From the NCBI RefSeq assembly GCF_010015445.1, contig NC_053119.1:26700383-26764382 (forward strand): a stretch of DNA of 64,000 bases, read 5' to 3'. The translations under genes and the position numbers were made by a program. The stretch's first letter is position 1, and each line of letters opens with the position of its first letter. Below the pieces are notes generated by a model. The model ran no database searches. It was not told where the DNA came from and worked only from the letters and a program-made list of their open reading frames with translations. This DNA is from Perca fluviatilis (taxonomy: Eukaryota; Chordata; Actinopteri; Perciformes; Percidae). Shown in pieces: positions 24,492 through 34,326 of this stretch.

Positions 24492-25449
24492 AGCGGAGCT
24501 CTGCACACACCCGTAAGCTTTTCCATTGTCTGTTAGTGGGCGAAGGAAGGATAGATACAGGCATATTTGCAAATGAAAACCCACAGAGGATTCCAGTGTC
24601 TGCCAGGCAGAAAGATGTGCGTTCGAGAACGCACACAAGTTGTCCGTAGAATTTGAATCTCATACAATTAGACATCAGCGGTTTAAAGTGAAGGGCAATG
24701 GATGACTTAATGTCTTTTGAATGTTGTGTTGCCTTGTAGAAGGCATGGTTAGGACTTTCCCTCCATTTCTGCAAGGATTGATTGTTATTGCACCAATTGT
24801 TCTGTGTCCATTGGCAGGAAACTCCCATGAACTTTGTGGACCCTAAGGAGTACAACTACCCAGGGCTGGTGAGAAAGAACCGCTACAAAACCATCTTACC
24901 CAGTGAGTACAGCTGCACCTAGAGTCGGAACAGTCACTAGAAAGAGATCATGCAGTTGTACATTTTGTTGTTGTTGTGCTGCTTCTTTTAAATAATTCCA
25001 CATACTCATCAACTATTTAGCTCAGATGGGTTTGTAAAAGAATACTGATACTCACACACGGAGACACAGCACACAAAAAGATACAAACCAACCCTGTAAT
25101 AAAAACCGAGCTGTAAGATGTAATACAGTGTGAATGCATGAATATCATTTTCCATCTTCTGCTGCTGTCATCTCTTTGAATTACAACCCATCTGTCACTC
25201 TTTCTCATGACGATCTAACACTGTCCACCTCCAGATACACACAGCAGAGTGATCTTGAAGTCACAGGATGAAGACGATTTCCTCACCACTTACATCAATG
25301 CCAATTATCTCAAAGTAAGTGAAAATATGTGTATTTGTCTTGCTCCAGCACATATCTGTAATGTACCCACTGTAACTTTGTTTGTTCTCCATGGCCCATG
25401 GCCTCCTAGAAACAGATACCTGTATATGACAAAACTGGGCATGCATGTG

Positions 25450-25514
<65 letters not shown>

Positions 25515-25687
25515 GGCTATGGGGATGAGGACTGTGCATACATTGCCACCCAGGGTCCCACCGTGAACACTGTGGGAGACTTCTGGAGGATGGTGTGGCA
25601 GGAGAGAAGCCCAATAATAGTGATGATCACCAACCTGGAGGAAAAAAATGAGGTCAGACAGGGTGATGATGATGATGATGATGATGT

Positions 25688-25751
<64 letters not shown>

Positions 25752-28428
25752 TATTGGGATGGGTACAAATATCCCATTGAGTGTTCACTGTGTTGCAGAA
25801 ATGTGCAGAGTACTGGCCCGAGGACAGTGTGACCCATGAGGGCATCGAGATCACCCTTGTCACCGTAACCCAGGAGGATGACTACAGTCTGAGGGTGTTT
25901 ACTTTGAAGGTAAGACATAGTAAGACTGTTACCGTCATATGTCACACAAAAAGGGTGAATACATTGCACACGATTGCTGATCAATTTTTTCAATCATCTC
26001 CAGTGGTATTTAGCTATGCGGATACCTTAGGTTTTATTTTTGAATACAATGGAGATGAATCTAATTTAATTTCTGTTGCTCAAAGCACTGAAACTTTACA
26101 AGAAAACTAAGAGTCTAACGTGACAGCTACACTAGCGGCTCTGTAAGGGTGTATGGTAACATATCAGCACACTATATGCTCACACTGAAAATGCTAACGT
26201 GCAGTTGTTTGGCAGGTGTTAACCATGTACACCATCTAGTCTAGCGTGTTAGCAAGCTAGCATATAATAATTAGCACTAAACACAAAGTACAGCTGTGGC
26301 TGATGGGAATGTCATTAGTTTTGCAGGTATTTAGTCATAAACCAATGTATTGGACACATTTAAATTTTGACATGGTAACAGCACTAAACGGGATCCCCAA
26401 AATTAACACAATTCATCCTAAGGGGAAAATGTGTGTACCACGCTTCATGGCAATTCATCCAACAGTTGAACACATCTGATCTCAAGATTGATATTAGACC
26501 ATACAATAAAAACATGAAGCAATAGTAGTGTTGACTTGTCTGTCATCACACCAGATTTTGCTCCTGGGTTCTCAACTTACCAAGCAAACACTACCCAAGT
26601 TTTCATTTTGCCAAAGTACATTTTTTCATCGTCAACGTGCATACAGAATCACCACAGACGTGAAACGTTTCTGAAGTTGCCGTACTTTTCGGTTCCTTTC
26701 ATGTGCTCATGATGGGTGTTTCAAATTGAATTTGGGGTCATGGGGACATTGGCACTTAGCAAGCCAAACATGATAATTCAGTAAATGCAGCCTGCATCTG
26801 ATTACTAAGCACCAAGGGATCGTTATATAACTGTGAAGTTAAAAGCTAGTTGTTTATGTTATTGGATTAATAATGATTATTGCCAGTACAGTATTTTTTA
26901 GAACCCTCACTCTTTTTTTCTGTCTTGTTTATCGTTATCGTAGCAACTAGATAGATAGAGAGACACTTTATTGATCCCCAAGGGGAAATCCACGGCCCCA
27001 GTAGCTTACAGACATCACATACATCATAAACAGGATGATAAAATAACAAATAACAAAAAAAAACAAATCCACATGAATAATATGGACAATAAAAGAAAAA
27101 ATACTAAATAAAAAATCCACATGAATGTACTAAGGGATGTATAAGCATGAGACGCTTGCAGTGATTCAGTATGCATGGTAAGGTGCTCTACGAGAGTGTG
27201 TGTGTCATGGTTATAGTGCAAATAAGTCCAATAGTGCAAGGATAAAGTCTAGAGACCAGCATTAAATATGGACAAGAGAATAATGTAGACATAGTAATAT
27301 AAAAACTATAGCAGTGCAAATGCTACTATCAAGGTAAACATGTGGGTATGCATGCAGAGCAACAGGCTGATCGGAAATCATTCACAGTGTGTATCATGTA
27401 CGATACATGTGTGCGCAACATGGTCACATCTGTGTGTGTGCGTGTGTGTGTGTGTGTGCGCGTGTTTGCGCGTGTGTGTGTGCGTGTGTGTGTCAGTGTG
27501 GGGGAGAGGAGCGCAGTCTGCGGCAGTACTGGTACACCTCGTGGCCTGATCAGAAGACTCCAGACAAGGCTCCACCTCTTCTGGAACTGGTGCAGGAAGT
27601 GGAAATGGCCCGAGAGGAAGCCCCGCCCTCCAGTGGCCCTATAATTGTCCACTGCAGGTACAAAAGTAGCTTGTTAGTGAAATAGGGACGAATAAAGAGT
27701 TAAAAATGTGTTAAGAAAAGCTCAGTGAAAAGGACTATAATAGACCTACGTTGATCATATACATGCATAGGGGGAAATGTCCCAGTTTCACATTAGAGAA
27801 ACCCATTTTCCTGCTGTTTTTACTATAGAAACCACATGGCAGACCAGAGCATTTGTCTTCTTCCAATCCTTGGAGAATTTAGCATTAATCAAACGATTGG
27901 GATCAGTGCTAATCAATACACCAATCCATCCATTTTTTTCTCTTGCGTCCCTTTACCCCTCCAACTTTTTTTGTCCGCAGTGCTGGAATTGGTCGAACTG
28001 GCTGCTTTATCGCCACCTCCATCCTGTGCAAGCAGCTGAGGACTGAGGGTGTGGTTGACATCCTGAGAACCACCTGCCAGCTCCGTCTGGACAGGTGAGA
28101 TATTCTTAGCTTAAGTTCTTGGCATCAAACTTTTTTTTTTTTTGTTATTGGAACAGAGCATGGTTGATGTAGTTTCAGTTGATCTTGGTTTCATTTACCA
28201 GGTAGAGTAAGTCACTGTGAGTCAATCACAGCCTTTCATACAATATGCTTAAATGATTGATTGTTAATCTTTTCACATTTCCTGGACTGACTGACCAACC
28301 ATATTGTGTGTGTGTTTCTGTGTATGTTTCTCAGGGGTGGGATGATCCAGACGAGCGAGCAGTACCAGTTTGTGCATCATGTCCTCAGCCTGTATGAGAA
28401 GCAGCTGTCTCACACTGCTGAGGAGTAG
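23125..28428 (+). CDS. ptpn5: ptpn5 (STEP) tyrosine phosphatase, main exon block
   Basis: Eleven exons: 23125-23247, 23392-23487, 23783-24039, 24131-24323, 24818-24902, 25235-25314, 25515-25652, 25799-25909, 27497-27657, 27981-28094 and 28335-28428 (stop TAG). All junctions are GT-AG and keep one frame. The product is a non-receptor-type tyrosine phosphatase that dephosphorylates ERK, p38, Fyn and glutamate receptor subunits in neurons (known for mammalian STEP). Seen here: a hydrophobic membrane segment, the [14 protein letters not shown] segment, the kinase-interaction motif [26 protein letters not shown], the WPDQKTPD loop, and the [10 protein letters not shown] active site. The order and close match to mammalian STEP make the assignment firm from 23783 onward. 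Which teleost duplicate (a or b) cannot be said. The N-terminal part is much less conserved. Confidence 0.93.
23392..23487 (+). CDS. ptpn5: ptpn5 exon: start of the membrane segment
   Basis: 32 codons in phase 0 between CTGGCCAG| and ATCATG|GTAAAA. It ends [13 protein letters not shown], which continues into the next exon as VIHMVCKW. Together these form a clear transmembrane helix followed by basic residues, as expected for the ER/endosomal anchor of STEP61 with the catalytic domain in the cytosol. Confidence 0.75.
23783..24039 (+). CDS. ptpn5: ptpn5 exon: end of membrane helix and linker to KIM
   Basis: 257 bases, ending in a split Arg codon. [17 protein letters not shown] and [12 protein letters not shown] match mammalian STEP closely, and the exon ends [10 protein letters not shown]. 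In mammals the short form STEP46 starts at the Met that follows SEW. Here that position is Thr (SEWTDAQ), so the same start is not available. Confidence 0.93.
24131..24323 (+). CDS. ptpn5: ptpn5 exon: kinase-interaction motif
   Basis: 193 bases. It begins with the [20 protein letters not shown], the docking site for ERK and p38. The serine in GSNVSL is the one phosphorylated by PKA in mammals to release the substrate. LSPRDQ then aligns with the mammalian MSPREE site in the kinase-specificity sequence. The exon ends LQAEFY in phase 0. Confidence 0.95.
24449..24489. repeat. (CA)n microsatellite in ptpn5 intron
   Basis: About 20 CA units in the 494-bp intron after the KIM exon. Confidence 0.9.
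24818..24902 (+). CDS. ptpn5: ptpn5 exon: start of the phosphatase domain
   Basis: 85 bases. [18 protein letters not shown] and [10 protein letters not shown] are close to mammalian STEP. The KNRY motif is the phosphotyrosine-recognition loop of the PTP family. The last base starts an Asn codon completed in the next exon. Confidence 0.95.
25235..25314 (+). CDS. ptpn5: ptpn5 exon: substrate loop region
   Basis: 80 bases encoding (N)[14 protein letters not shown] and [10 protein letters not shown], the conserved YINANY motif of classical PTPs. It ends in phase 0 at CTCAAA|GTAAGT. Confidence 0.95.
25452..25511. repeat. (TG)n tract directly upstream of a ptpn5 acceptor
   Basis: About 30 TG units run right up to the acceptor GTGTGCAG|GGC of exon 25515. 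There is no ordinary pyrimidine tract. The sequence from about 25414 to the acceptor contains no AG. Confidence 0.95.
25515..25652 (+). CDS. ptpn5: ptpn5 exon: IATQGP / DFWRMVWQE
   Basis: 138 bases, phase 0 at both ends, encoding [20 protein letters not shown], then [12 protein letters not shown] and NE. These are core PTP motifs. Because the exon is 46 whole codons, skipping it would delete the core of the fold without shifting the frame. Confidence 0.95.
25663..25749. repeat. (GAT)n trinucleotide repeat in a 146-bp ptpn5 intron
   Basis: About 29 GAT units with a single GTT interruption near 25686. The repeat fills most of the short intron 25653-25798. If the intron were retained, the frame would read a run of Asp and then stop in a shifted frame, so it is not coding. 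Confidence 0.95.
25799..25909 (+). CDS. ptpn5: ptpn5 exon: KCAEYWPED
   Basis: 37 codons, phase 0 at both ends: [18 protein letters not shown], then [19 protein letters not shown]. This aligns with mammalian KCTEYWPEEQVAYDGVEI and the following strand. Confidence 0.95.
26130..26490 (+). repeat. Teleost dispersed repeat, copy 2
   Basis: A more diverged relative of the repeat at 780-1165: GCTAACGTGCAG, TAGCACTAAACACAAAGTACAG, GACATGGTAACAGCACTAAA, GGGATCCCCAAAATTA and CATGGCAATTCATCC occur in the same order. It lies within the largest intron of the ptpn5 block. Confidence 0.6.
26947..27325 (-). mobile_element. LINE 3' end, minus strand
   Basis: Read on the minus strand the segment ends GGATTTCCCCTTGGGGATCA then ATAAAGTGTCTCTCTATCTATCT. 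This is the familiar 3' tail of fish non-LTR retrotransposons, with tetranucleotide repeats at the very end. Only 3' untranslated sequence is present and no reverse transcriptase is visible, so it is a 5'-truncated copy. Confidence 0.65.
27431..27494. repeat. (GT)n/(GC) tract directly upstream of a ptpn5 acceptor
   Basis: GTGTGT with GCGTGT and GCGCGTGTTT interruptions runs up to the acceptor GTGTGTCAG|TGT of exon 27497. No AG occurs from about 27387 to the acceptor. This is the second acceptor in the gene of this type. Confidence 0.9.
27497..27657 (+). CDS. ptpn5: ptpn5 exon: WPD loop and catalytic Cys
   Basis: 161 bases, starting [20 protein letters not shown] and ending PIIVHC plus two bases of a Ser codon. 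WPD carries the general-acid Asp and HC is the nucleophilic Cys. The first residue is Cys where mammals have Ser (KSGTEER). Confidence 0.95.
27981..28094 (+). CDS. ptpn5: ptpn5 exon: P-loop AGIGRTG
   Basis: 114 bases after a clean acceptor (TTTTTTTGTCCGCAG). It completes [10 protein letters not shown] and continues [20 protein letters not shown] and [10 protein letters not shown]. The P-loop Arg and the Ser/Thr are intact, so the enzyme is predicted to be catalytically competent. Confidence 0.96.
28335..28428 (+). CDS. ptpn5: ptpn5 last coding exon: Q-loop and C-terminus
   Basis: It encodes [18 protein letters not shown] and [12 protein letters not shown], then TAG. The Q-loop glutamines are conserved. 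The mammalian Cys in QTCEQY is Ser here. The C-terminus has nearly the mammalian length. Confidence 0.96.
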
Positions 28429-31120
28429 AGTGAGCGCCACAGCCACACCCACACCCCAGACCGAGACACACCACTGTACACTGTACCGCCTCTGGTGGTA
28501 TACACCACTGTACCTAGCATCATCTCAATCTCACCCTTTAACAAATTCAAACCATGCTAATCTCCTCACCCTAGACAGGCTCGCTCAGACAGGACTGAAT
28601 GGGTTGACGTGAAATCTGTGCGTACTGTATGTCTTTGAGCAGAACAAACAAACAAAAAAGGTGGGATTGGAGATAGACCCCAGAAATCCTGATCAGACAC
28701 TTAAGTGTCATTGATCCCCACAGTCCTGGAGAGTCGTAACAGTCAGGGCCCCAAAATAATCCATGCCCGCACTCCTGACATCATTTCATTTGCAATGCTG
28801 AGGTTTTTTTTTTCTTTTCTTTTATCATGTTACTGTTAAAGGGGTCAAACTCGATATTCAGAATATTTATTATATAGCAGCAAACAACTATTTGCTATGT
28901 TAAGACATAGACGAGTAATGGCGTCCTGAGCAGAGAATGAAGTCACACTCGCCTGAGCGCCTTGTGTGTCGGTATTAGACGCCGAGGCCCGTGACAAAGC
29001 GTCAGTATTTGACGAGTTGGGGAACGGTCTGTGAGAGCCGTGTGAAGGCAATCCCAGACAACTTTTTTTCTGAATATTGATTACAGCCACTTTAATGAGT
29101 CTTAGTCATCAAGGCTTCATTTAGTAGCCTACTTAGGCCCCTCACATACTGTATGTACAGTTTTAAAAGGTTAAACTGGAACTGAAGTATAATCAGATCA
29201 CCTTCAGCACTGTCAGTTTGCTGTAAGGATTAAATCCAAGGTCCATTTCACAAAGTTAGTGTCAATAATACTGTAAGGGCCTTTTACAGTATAAGTGCCA
29301 GCATAATTAAAACCTACAGAAATTATCAAATGCCAGCCTAATATTAAACATTGTATAGATGTAAAAGTGCACATGAAACATAAGCTAACTAACATATTTT
29401 TTCATCGACTCTCTTGACTCTCACTTTTAATGTACAAAATCCTTACAGAAGGCCTGTTTCAACTTTTGATGCATTCAGGGGCCACCTCATCTTCAGGTTG
29501 CATGGTGCTAAGTGTTCATTAAAGGCATGTGCAATGTTATGGAACATAGGAATGTATAACAATTAGGTTATTAATTAACTAATTAGGATTTCTGTGCAAT
29601 CTACATTATTACAGTTTTACCATGCTGCCTGTGCAGTCCTCATGGCCCATGATGTTTACAGTAAACAACTCCTACATTAAGGCCACGTACACTCAGAGGC
29701 GTCACAGAGCCGGCGACACTGAGGGGACAGAGGCCAGAAATAGAATCAGACCGTCAGAAAAATCAATACAAAGCCCAATCAAAGCTCTGGAAATTCTGAC
29801 ATGTACACACAGGGAAATGTAATGCACAGGAAAGCAAAGAAAGACCACCATAAATTGATGATGGATGGTCACATACAGCTAATCTTCTTGTAAGTGTTCC
29901 ATTACTATCATGATCGCCCTCAGAGTTACATGCTCCGTGATGCCTCTGCTTTCAACAGTAGCTTGACCACATCCGTGAAGTAAGAAGCCCATGATTGTTG
30001 TATAGACAGGCCAGGCCTAATCTGTATGAAGCACAATAGACCAACTATGGTTGTCTCTGATGTTCAGCTGTAAAAGTTCTCTTTTTTTCCCCGTATTGTG
30101 TTTTGATTGTGTTGAGTTTAATGGATTGCATGTGCTGTATGGGACTCCATAGGTCCACAATCAAAGCGACGTGATTGGTTGTCCTGCTTTTTGTTGCGTA
30201 AAAGGGTTTAAGCCTATTATATTGCTTGCTCTCGGCCAATGCTTTTGATACAGTTTGCTTTTGTGAAACCAACCAGAGATATTTTTAGAACATTTTGATA
30301 CAATCCTTTCGAGTAGATGCCTTGTGTATATTTCCGTTTACACCATGATGGAATGTAGCTCATACTGTGGATCAAACCATCGGTTTATATTGCAAGATTT
30401 GACAGAACAAAATGTGACAACTACCTAAGTTACCTTACAGTACAGAAAATAAATAGATTATGTTCAGTCTTCAGTATTATTACTTTATGCCTTTAGGCTT
30501 TGCTTTAGTATGCTTTGCTTTCTGTGTATGTTTTTATCGTTTTTCTTGGAGAATTTTACCTCAGACTGAGTTTTTACGCAGTCCCCACTCGATTCCATCT
30601 GTGACTCTAGGCCACCTCGCAGTTGACAACACGAGAAATAATTGCTATGTGTAAGGCAGCTAAAACAGTGAAGACAATTTTCTATGTAACACAAATCACA
30701 AACAAAACAACTTCTATCTTGACTCAATGCATCAGATCAACAGTCATGAACATTATCAGAAGATGGAGTCAACCGTGTGGCCTCGGACCAATTTATAAAG
30801 ATAAAATCATTTAGCAAATTAAACTGCCAAATTTACAGGAAAATAGGACTGGGATTTATAAGAAAAGCTACAATCTGTTGTCAGACTTTTGACATAATCC
30901 TCTGATAATGTCCAGTGTACTCGACTGAAACGGTTTTATTTTTAAGTGCTTGTTTTCAATGCTTACCTGGTCCTCCTCTGATGATCAAAATGGGGATGAT
31001 GAAATAGCCAAACAGTCAGACATATACAACCAACCAGCAATCAGTATTCCTCTCCCCTGCTACAGTATTGCTCTAAGTTGTGAGTTTTTGCATCTAAATA
31101 AAGGTAGATTTTCATGAATC
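28429..31120 (+). other. ptpn5: ptpn5 3' UTR (approximate end)
   Basis: No open frame of interest follows the stop. An AATAAA at 31097-31102 is followed within 20-40 bases by a GT-rich stretch (CTGTGTTGCTGTCTATGTG), a good polyadenylation site. An earlier AATAAA at 30448-30453 could give a shorter form. The interval contains no recognised transposon, in contrast to the flanks, which fits transcribed sequence. The end is inferred. Confidence 0.55.
31097..31102 (+). terminator. Polyadenylation signal AATAAA of ptpn5
   Basis: Canonical hexamer with a downstream GT-rich element at about 31120-31138. It is the last good signal before the next gene's promoter region. Confidence 0.55.
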
Positions 31121-32270
31121 TGTGTTGCTGTCTATGTGACTCTCAATCACACACAAACACACAAACCTCATTTTAAACAAGGGCATCAGTAAAGCTAATT
31201 ACTGTGTGCCTGAATTATAAATATAAAGGTTGTAATGAAATGATAGCTTTGAGATTTAAAGGAACGATGACGTCAAAGCTATGGTGGCTCTGCGCGTTTA
31301 CCAGACCTGCAGAAATTCTCTCTTGCACCACAGAATGCAGTTAAACAATTCTACCACTAGGTGTCGGTATATACAATGTAATAATTACCCAAACTGCCAA
31401 TAGCTTCTTCTTTTTTTACCCTGCATTCATCTGCATACTCTCTGACACATTTAGTTGGCAGAGCAACAGAACAAAGGCTTTCAATCAAACAAAAGAGAAT
31501 TCATGAAACTGAATTCAAATACCTCAACATCCACTCATTATAACCGTTTTATTCAGTGGTAAGTGACACTGTTAATAAATCAATTTTCATTTCAGTAAAC
31601 CATATATATTAAATCTGAATATGTTTTTGAAATATTCTTGATCTATTTCCCTTAAAGCCCCTACATAATAGACCCACACAGATGTTTTTTTTTTTTTTAA
31701 CTTATGTTCTCTCATTAGAGCTTTTCTCAGGGTTGTAAACTTGTGCTTGGTTGACATCCCCCTTAGTCTCCTGTTAGTTTTGTTGTTACAAATAACACCT
31801 CTGTCATTATTTTTAGGACACAGAGATTTGTGACATCATGTAAATCCCAAAATAGCCCCACCCAACTTTCACCTCATTAGAGGTCTAATTAGCCAGGGTA
31901 ATTGAAAACACCTGTGCAGACATGCAGGGCCTTTAAATATGTATAAAGAAAATGTTTCATGTTGCAATATCTGTGCAAAAAACAGACTGTGTTAACACAT
32001 ACAGTAGAAACACAATTCAGCCATTGTGTATCTTTATACCAATCTTAGTAAGATAACTCAAAAGCAAAATTATTGTAAGGAATTATAATAAGGAAAAATA
32101 ATATAATCATTAGCACAATATAACGCTGATTTGCTCTAAAAAAAAAAATCTGTTTTGTTGATGTTAATGTTGTTGTATTTTTGCATCGTTGGAGCTTGTT
32201 AATTGTGGCAGCCCAGTGACTGCATGCGCGTCTCCTTTAAAAAGGCGGACTGTCCCTTTAATTTGAGGAT
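31121..32270. other. Intergenic spacer between ptpn5 and dusp8
   Basis: About 1.1 kb with no supported exon. A perfect CRE octamer TGACGTCA lies at 31268-31275. CCACTAGGTGTC at 31354-31365 resembles the core of a CTCF site but departs from it at one important G. Several T- and A-runs occur. Confidence 0.5.
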
Positions 32271-32278
32271 CAGAACGT

Positions 32279-32331
32279 TGACGTCACCCAGCCCCTGAGC
32301 CGCTCGTGCTGATTGGCTGGAGGTGACGTCA
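32279..32331 (+). promoter_or_regulatory. Promoter-like element: two CREs around an inverted CCAAT box
   Basis: Perfect TGACGTCA octamers lie at 32279-32286 and 32324-32331, 45 bp apart, with ATTGG (inverted CCAAT) at 32312-32316 between them. The surrounding sequence is GC-rich and is followed by a probable first-exon donor at 32749. CRE octamers bind CREB/ATF factors, and CCAAT binds NF-Y. The arrangement suggests a cAMP/calcium- or stress-inducible promoter for dusp8. The function is inferred. Confidence 0.6.
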
Positions 32332-32446
32332 ACCTCATATTTTTTTTTTCTCTCCCTACTGGACCATGACCTCATCGCTTTAGTTCAGGAAAGTGGTAAA
32401 GTGCACCTTCTGTAACTACCCCCCCCCTTCCCCAACACACACACAC

Positions 32447-32449
<3 letters not shown>

Positions 32450-32482
<33 letters not shown>
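32450..32482. repeat. (CA)n microsatellite in the dusp8 5' region
   Basis: About 16 CA units between the CRE pair and the candidate exon 1 donor. Confidence 0.9.
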
Positions 32483-32486
<4 letters not shown>

Positions 32487-32499
32487 TCGTTTTAGCTAT

Positions 32500-32748
32500 T
32501 ACCTAGCCTAGCAAAGCTAATCTATCCCTCCACGAGCTGACCACGTATCCTGGTCAGATAAACGGCTGAAGGAAGTCTGTCACCGCGCTTTCATGTCTTG
32601 TTTGTTCCTGGCGCTGTCACCCTCTGCCAGCTGCACTGTCCCCCGCCACACAGCCAGGTAAACACCGGCCAGCCCCATGAAGACACCGCGGCTGTCCCCT
32701 CACACATGGAGACCAGTTGAATAACACAGGAGCCGCGTGGAGTCCGAG
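32500..32748 (+). other. dusp8: Candidate non-coding exon 1 of dusp8
   Basis: The segment ends at a consensus donor, TCCGAG|GTGAGT (GT at 32749). No long open frame leads into it, so it would be 5' UTR. The start is not determinable, and 32500 is only a marker between the promoter-like element and the donor. A second possible donor lies at about 32656 (CCAG|GTAAAC). Confidence 0.4.
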
Positions 32749-33839
32749 GTGAGTGTGTGTGTGTGTGTGTATTCATTAGGAGAACAAGTATGCTGTTAGC
32801 AAGTGCCTTGCTACCCTCTAAGCTAGCAGAGGTTGCTTTCTATCTGTGCTCGTACCCCCCCCTCCCCCCGCGCGGCTGCGGTGAGTCTGTCAGCGCGCAC
32901 TCCCCCCCTTTATGAGCGCGCCCGTATTATTATGGGAATTAAACCCGTCTAGGCTGAAGTGGCAAGTTATCGAATCTTTTATTCTGACAAACATGTGATT
33001 GTTTACCGTCCGACCATTTCAAGGTAGGTAGAATAGGTGTTTTTATATATTTTTCTCATTATTTTTGCGCGCTGCTGTTTATAATCATTTCAGCCTGTCC
33101 GATCAATGGAGTGGTTCATTTTCGCATGCGGACATATTCACGCGTCATAACAACACAGGACAGATTTCCCCATCCAAACAACGCGTAGTGAACCTCTTCA
33201 TAAATGTGTATTTTAACATCATAGTTGATGCTAAGTGTGCAACGTTCGTAAAGTCAATGACCGATATCTGCATTGTGTTATATATTCTTATTTCTAAGGT
33301 CGGTTTATTATGGTGCGCGACGACCGCTCACACTCCAATATTATCGCAGGCCACAATGCCCCATCTATTTCTTTGTGCGCCCCATCTCTTGGTCACAATA
33401 TCTGAAGATATTTAAGTTTTTTTTTTTCACGAAGGGATTTTCCACATATTTATTATTTACAGTGTATTTTATGTCAGGTTGCATTAGTATCCATGTCGTG
33501 ATTATTGTTATGGTAGAGTCCCAGCTTGTTATATGGCCCCGCAATTTGCAGCAGCCTGCTGGGAGAGTATTGATTAGGGGGCACCAGCTTTATACCTGGT
33601 TATGTTGTTTACAGTATGATAATGCCTGCTCCGCCAGGACCTTCTCATGTTGCACTATTTCTTCCATGTAGGCCTATGTGATTTCTGTGTTACACACTTC
33701 AGGCATGTCACTATTTGTGACCAACACACATTTATTATTTACATCCTATCAACCACATATAAGCATTCATAAATAAGTGAGAGTTCCAGCTGATGTCAGA
33801 CGTTTTAGTGAGTTCACTCAAGTACAGGTGAAACAATTA

Positions 33840-34140
33840 ATCGATTAGTCTATTGACAGAAAATTCATTTGCAACTATTTTGATGATCAATTAACTGTCT
33901 TTTTGTTTTTCTTTCTAGAAAATAACCAAACATTCTTTAGTTCCAGCTTCTCACTTGTGAGCATTTGCTGGCTTTCTTTGTCTTATGTGATAGTAAACTA
34001 AATACGTTTTGTACAGTCAGACAAAACAGGCAACATGAGGAAATTGAGTCTGACATTTTTCACATTTTGTCAAGCGATTCTTCTATTGGTCAAGAAAACT
34101 ACAGATGAAATGATATTAAAACTATTTTTTGTTGCATCTC
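33840..34140 (+). repeat. Dispersed repeat, ATCGATTAGTCTATTGACAG family, copy 1
   Basis: ATTAATCGATTAGTCTATTG, GCAACTATTTTGATGATCAA, GTTCCAGCTTCTCACTTGTG and 'TTGTCTTATGTGATAGTAAACT' occur in the order of a common fish repeat. Other copies are at about 44880-45050 and, split by insertions, at 56300-58000. Confidence 0.65.
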
Positions 34141-34212
34141 TAAACTTAAGGCTATTTCCCTTAATTTCAAAGAAATATGACCTAATTTGGTTACAAAATC
34201 AATAACACAACC

Positions 34213-34326
34213 TGTCGGGAAATAGGTTCTCGTATCAGACTAGTTACCTAATAACTAATCTTGCGGTCAGGAAATAGGTTAGAAATACTCATATCAGACT
34301 AGTTACCTAATAAGTAATCTAGCAAT
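34213..34326. repeat. Two-copy tandem duplication, about 57 bp unit
   Basis: Both copies contain GGAAATAGGTT, then ATCAGACTAGTTACCTAATA and then TAATCT. The second has an extra AGAAATACTC-like insert. Confidence 0.8.

Noticed and set aside
25455..25832. Open frame with a run of Asp across ptpn5 exon 25515-25652
   Set aside because: It reads through a GT-AG intron filled with a GAT repeat. The homologous protein continues in exon 25799, not through the Asp run.
31354..31365. CTCF site between the two genes
   Set aside because: CCACTAGGTGTC lacks a key G of the GGNGGC core. Too weak to list as a regulatory feature.
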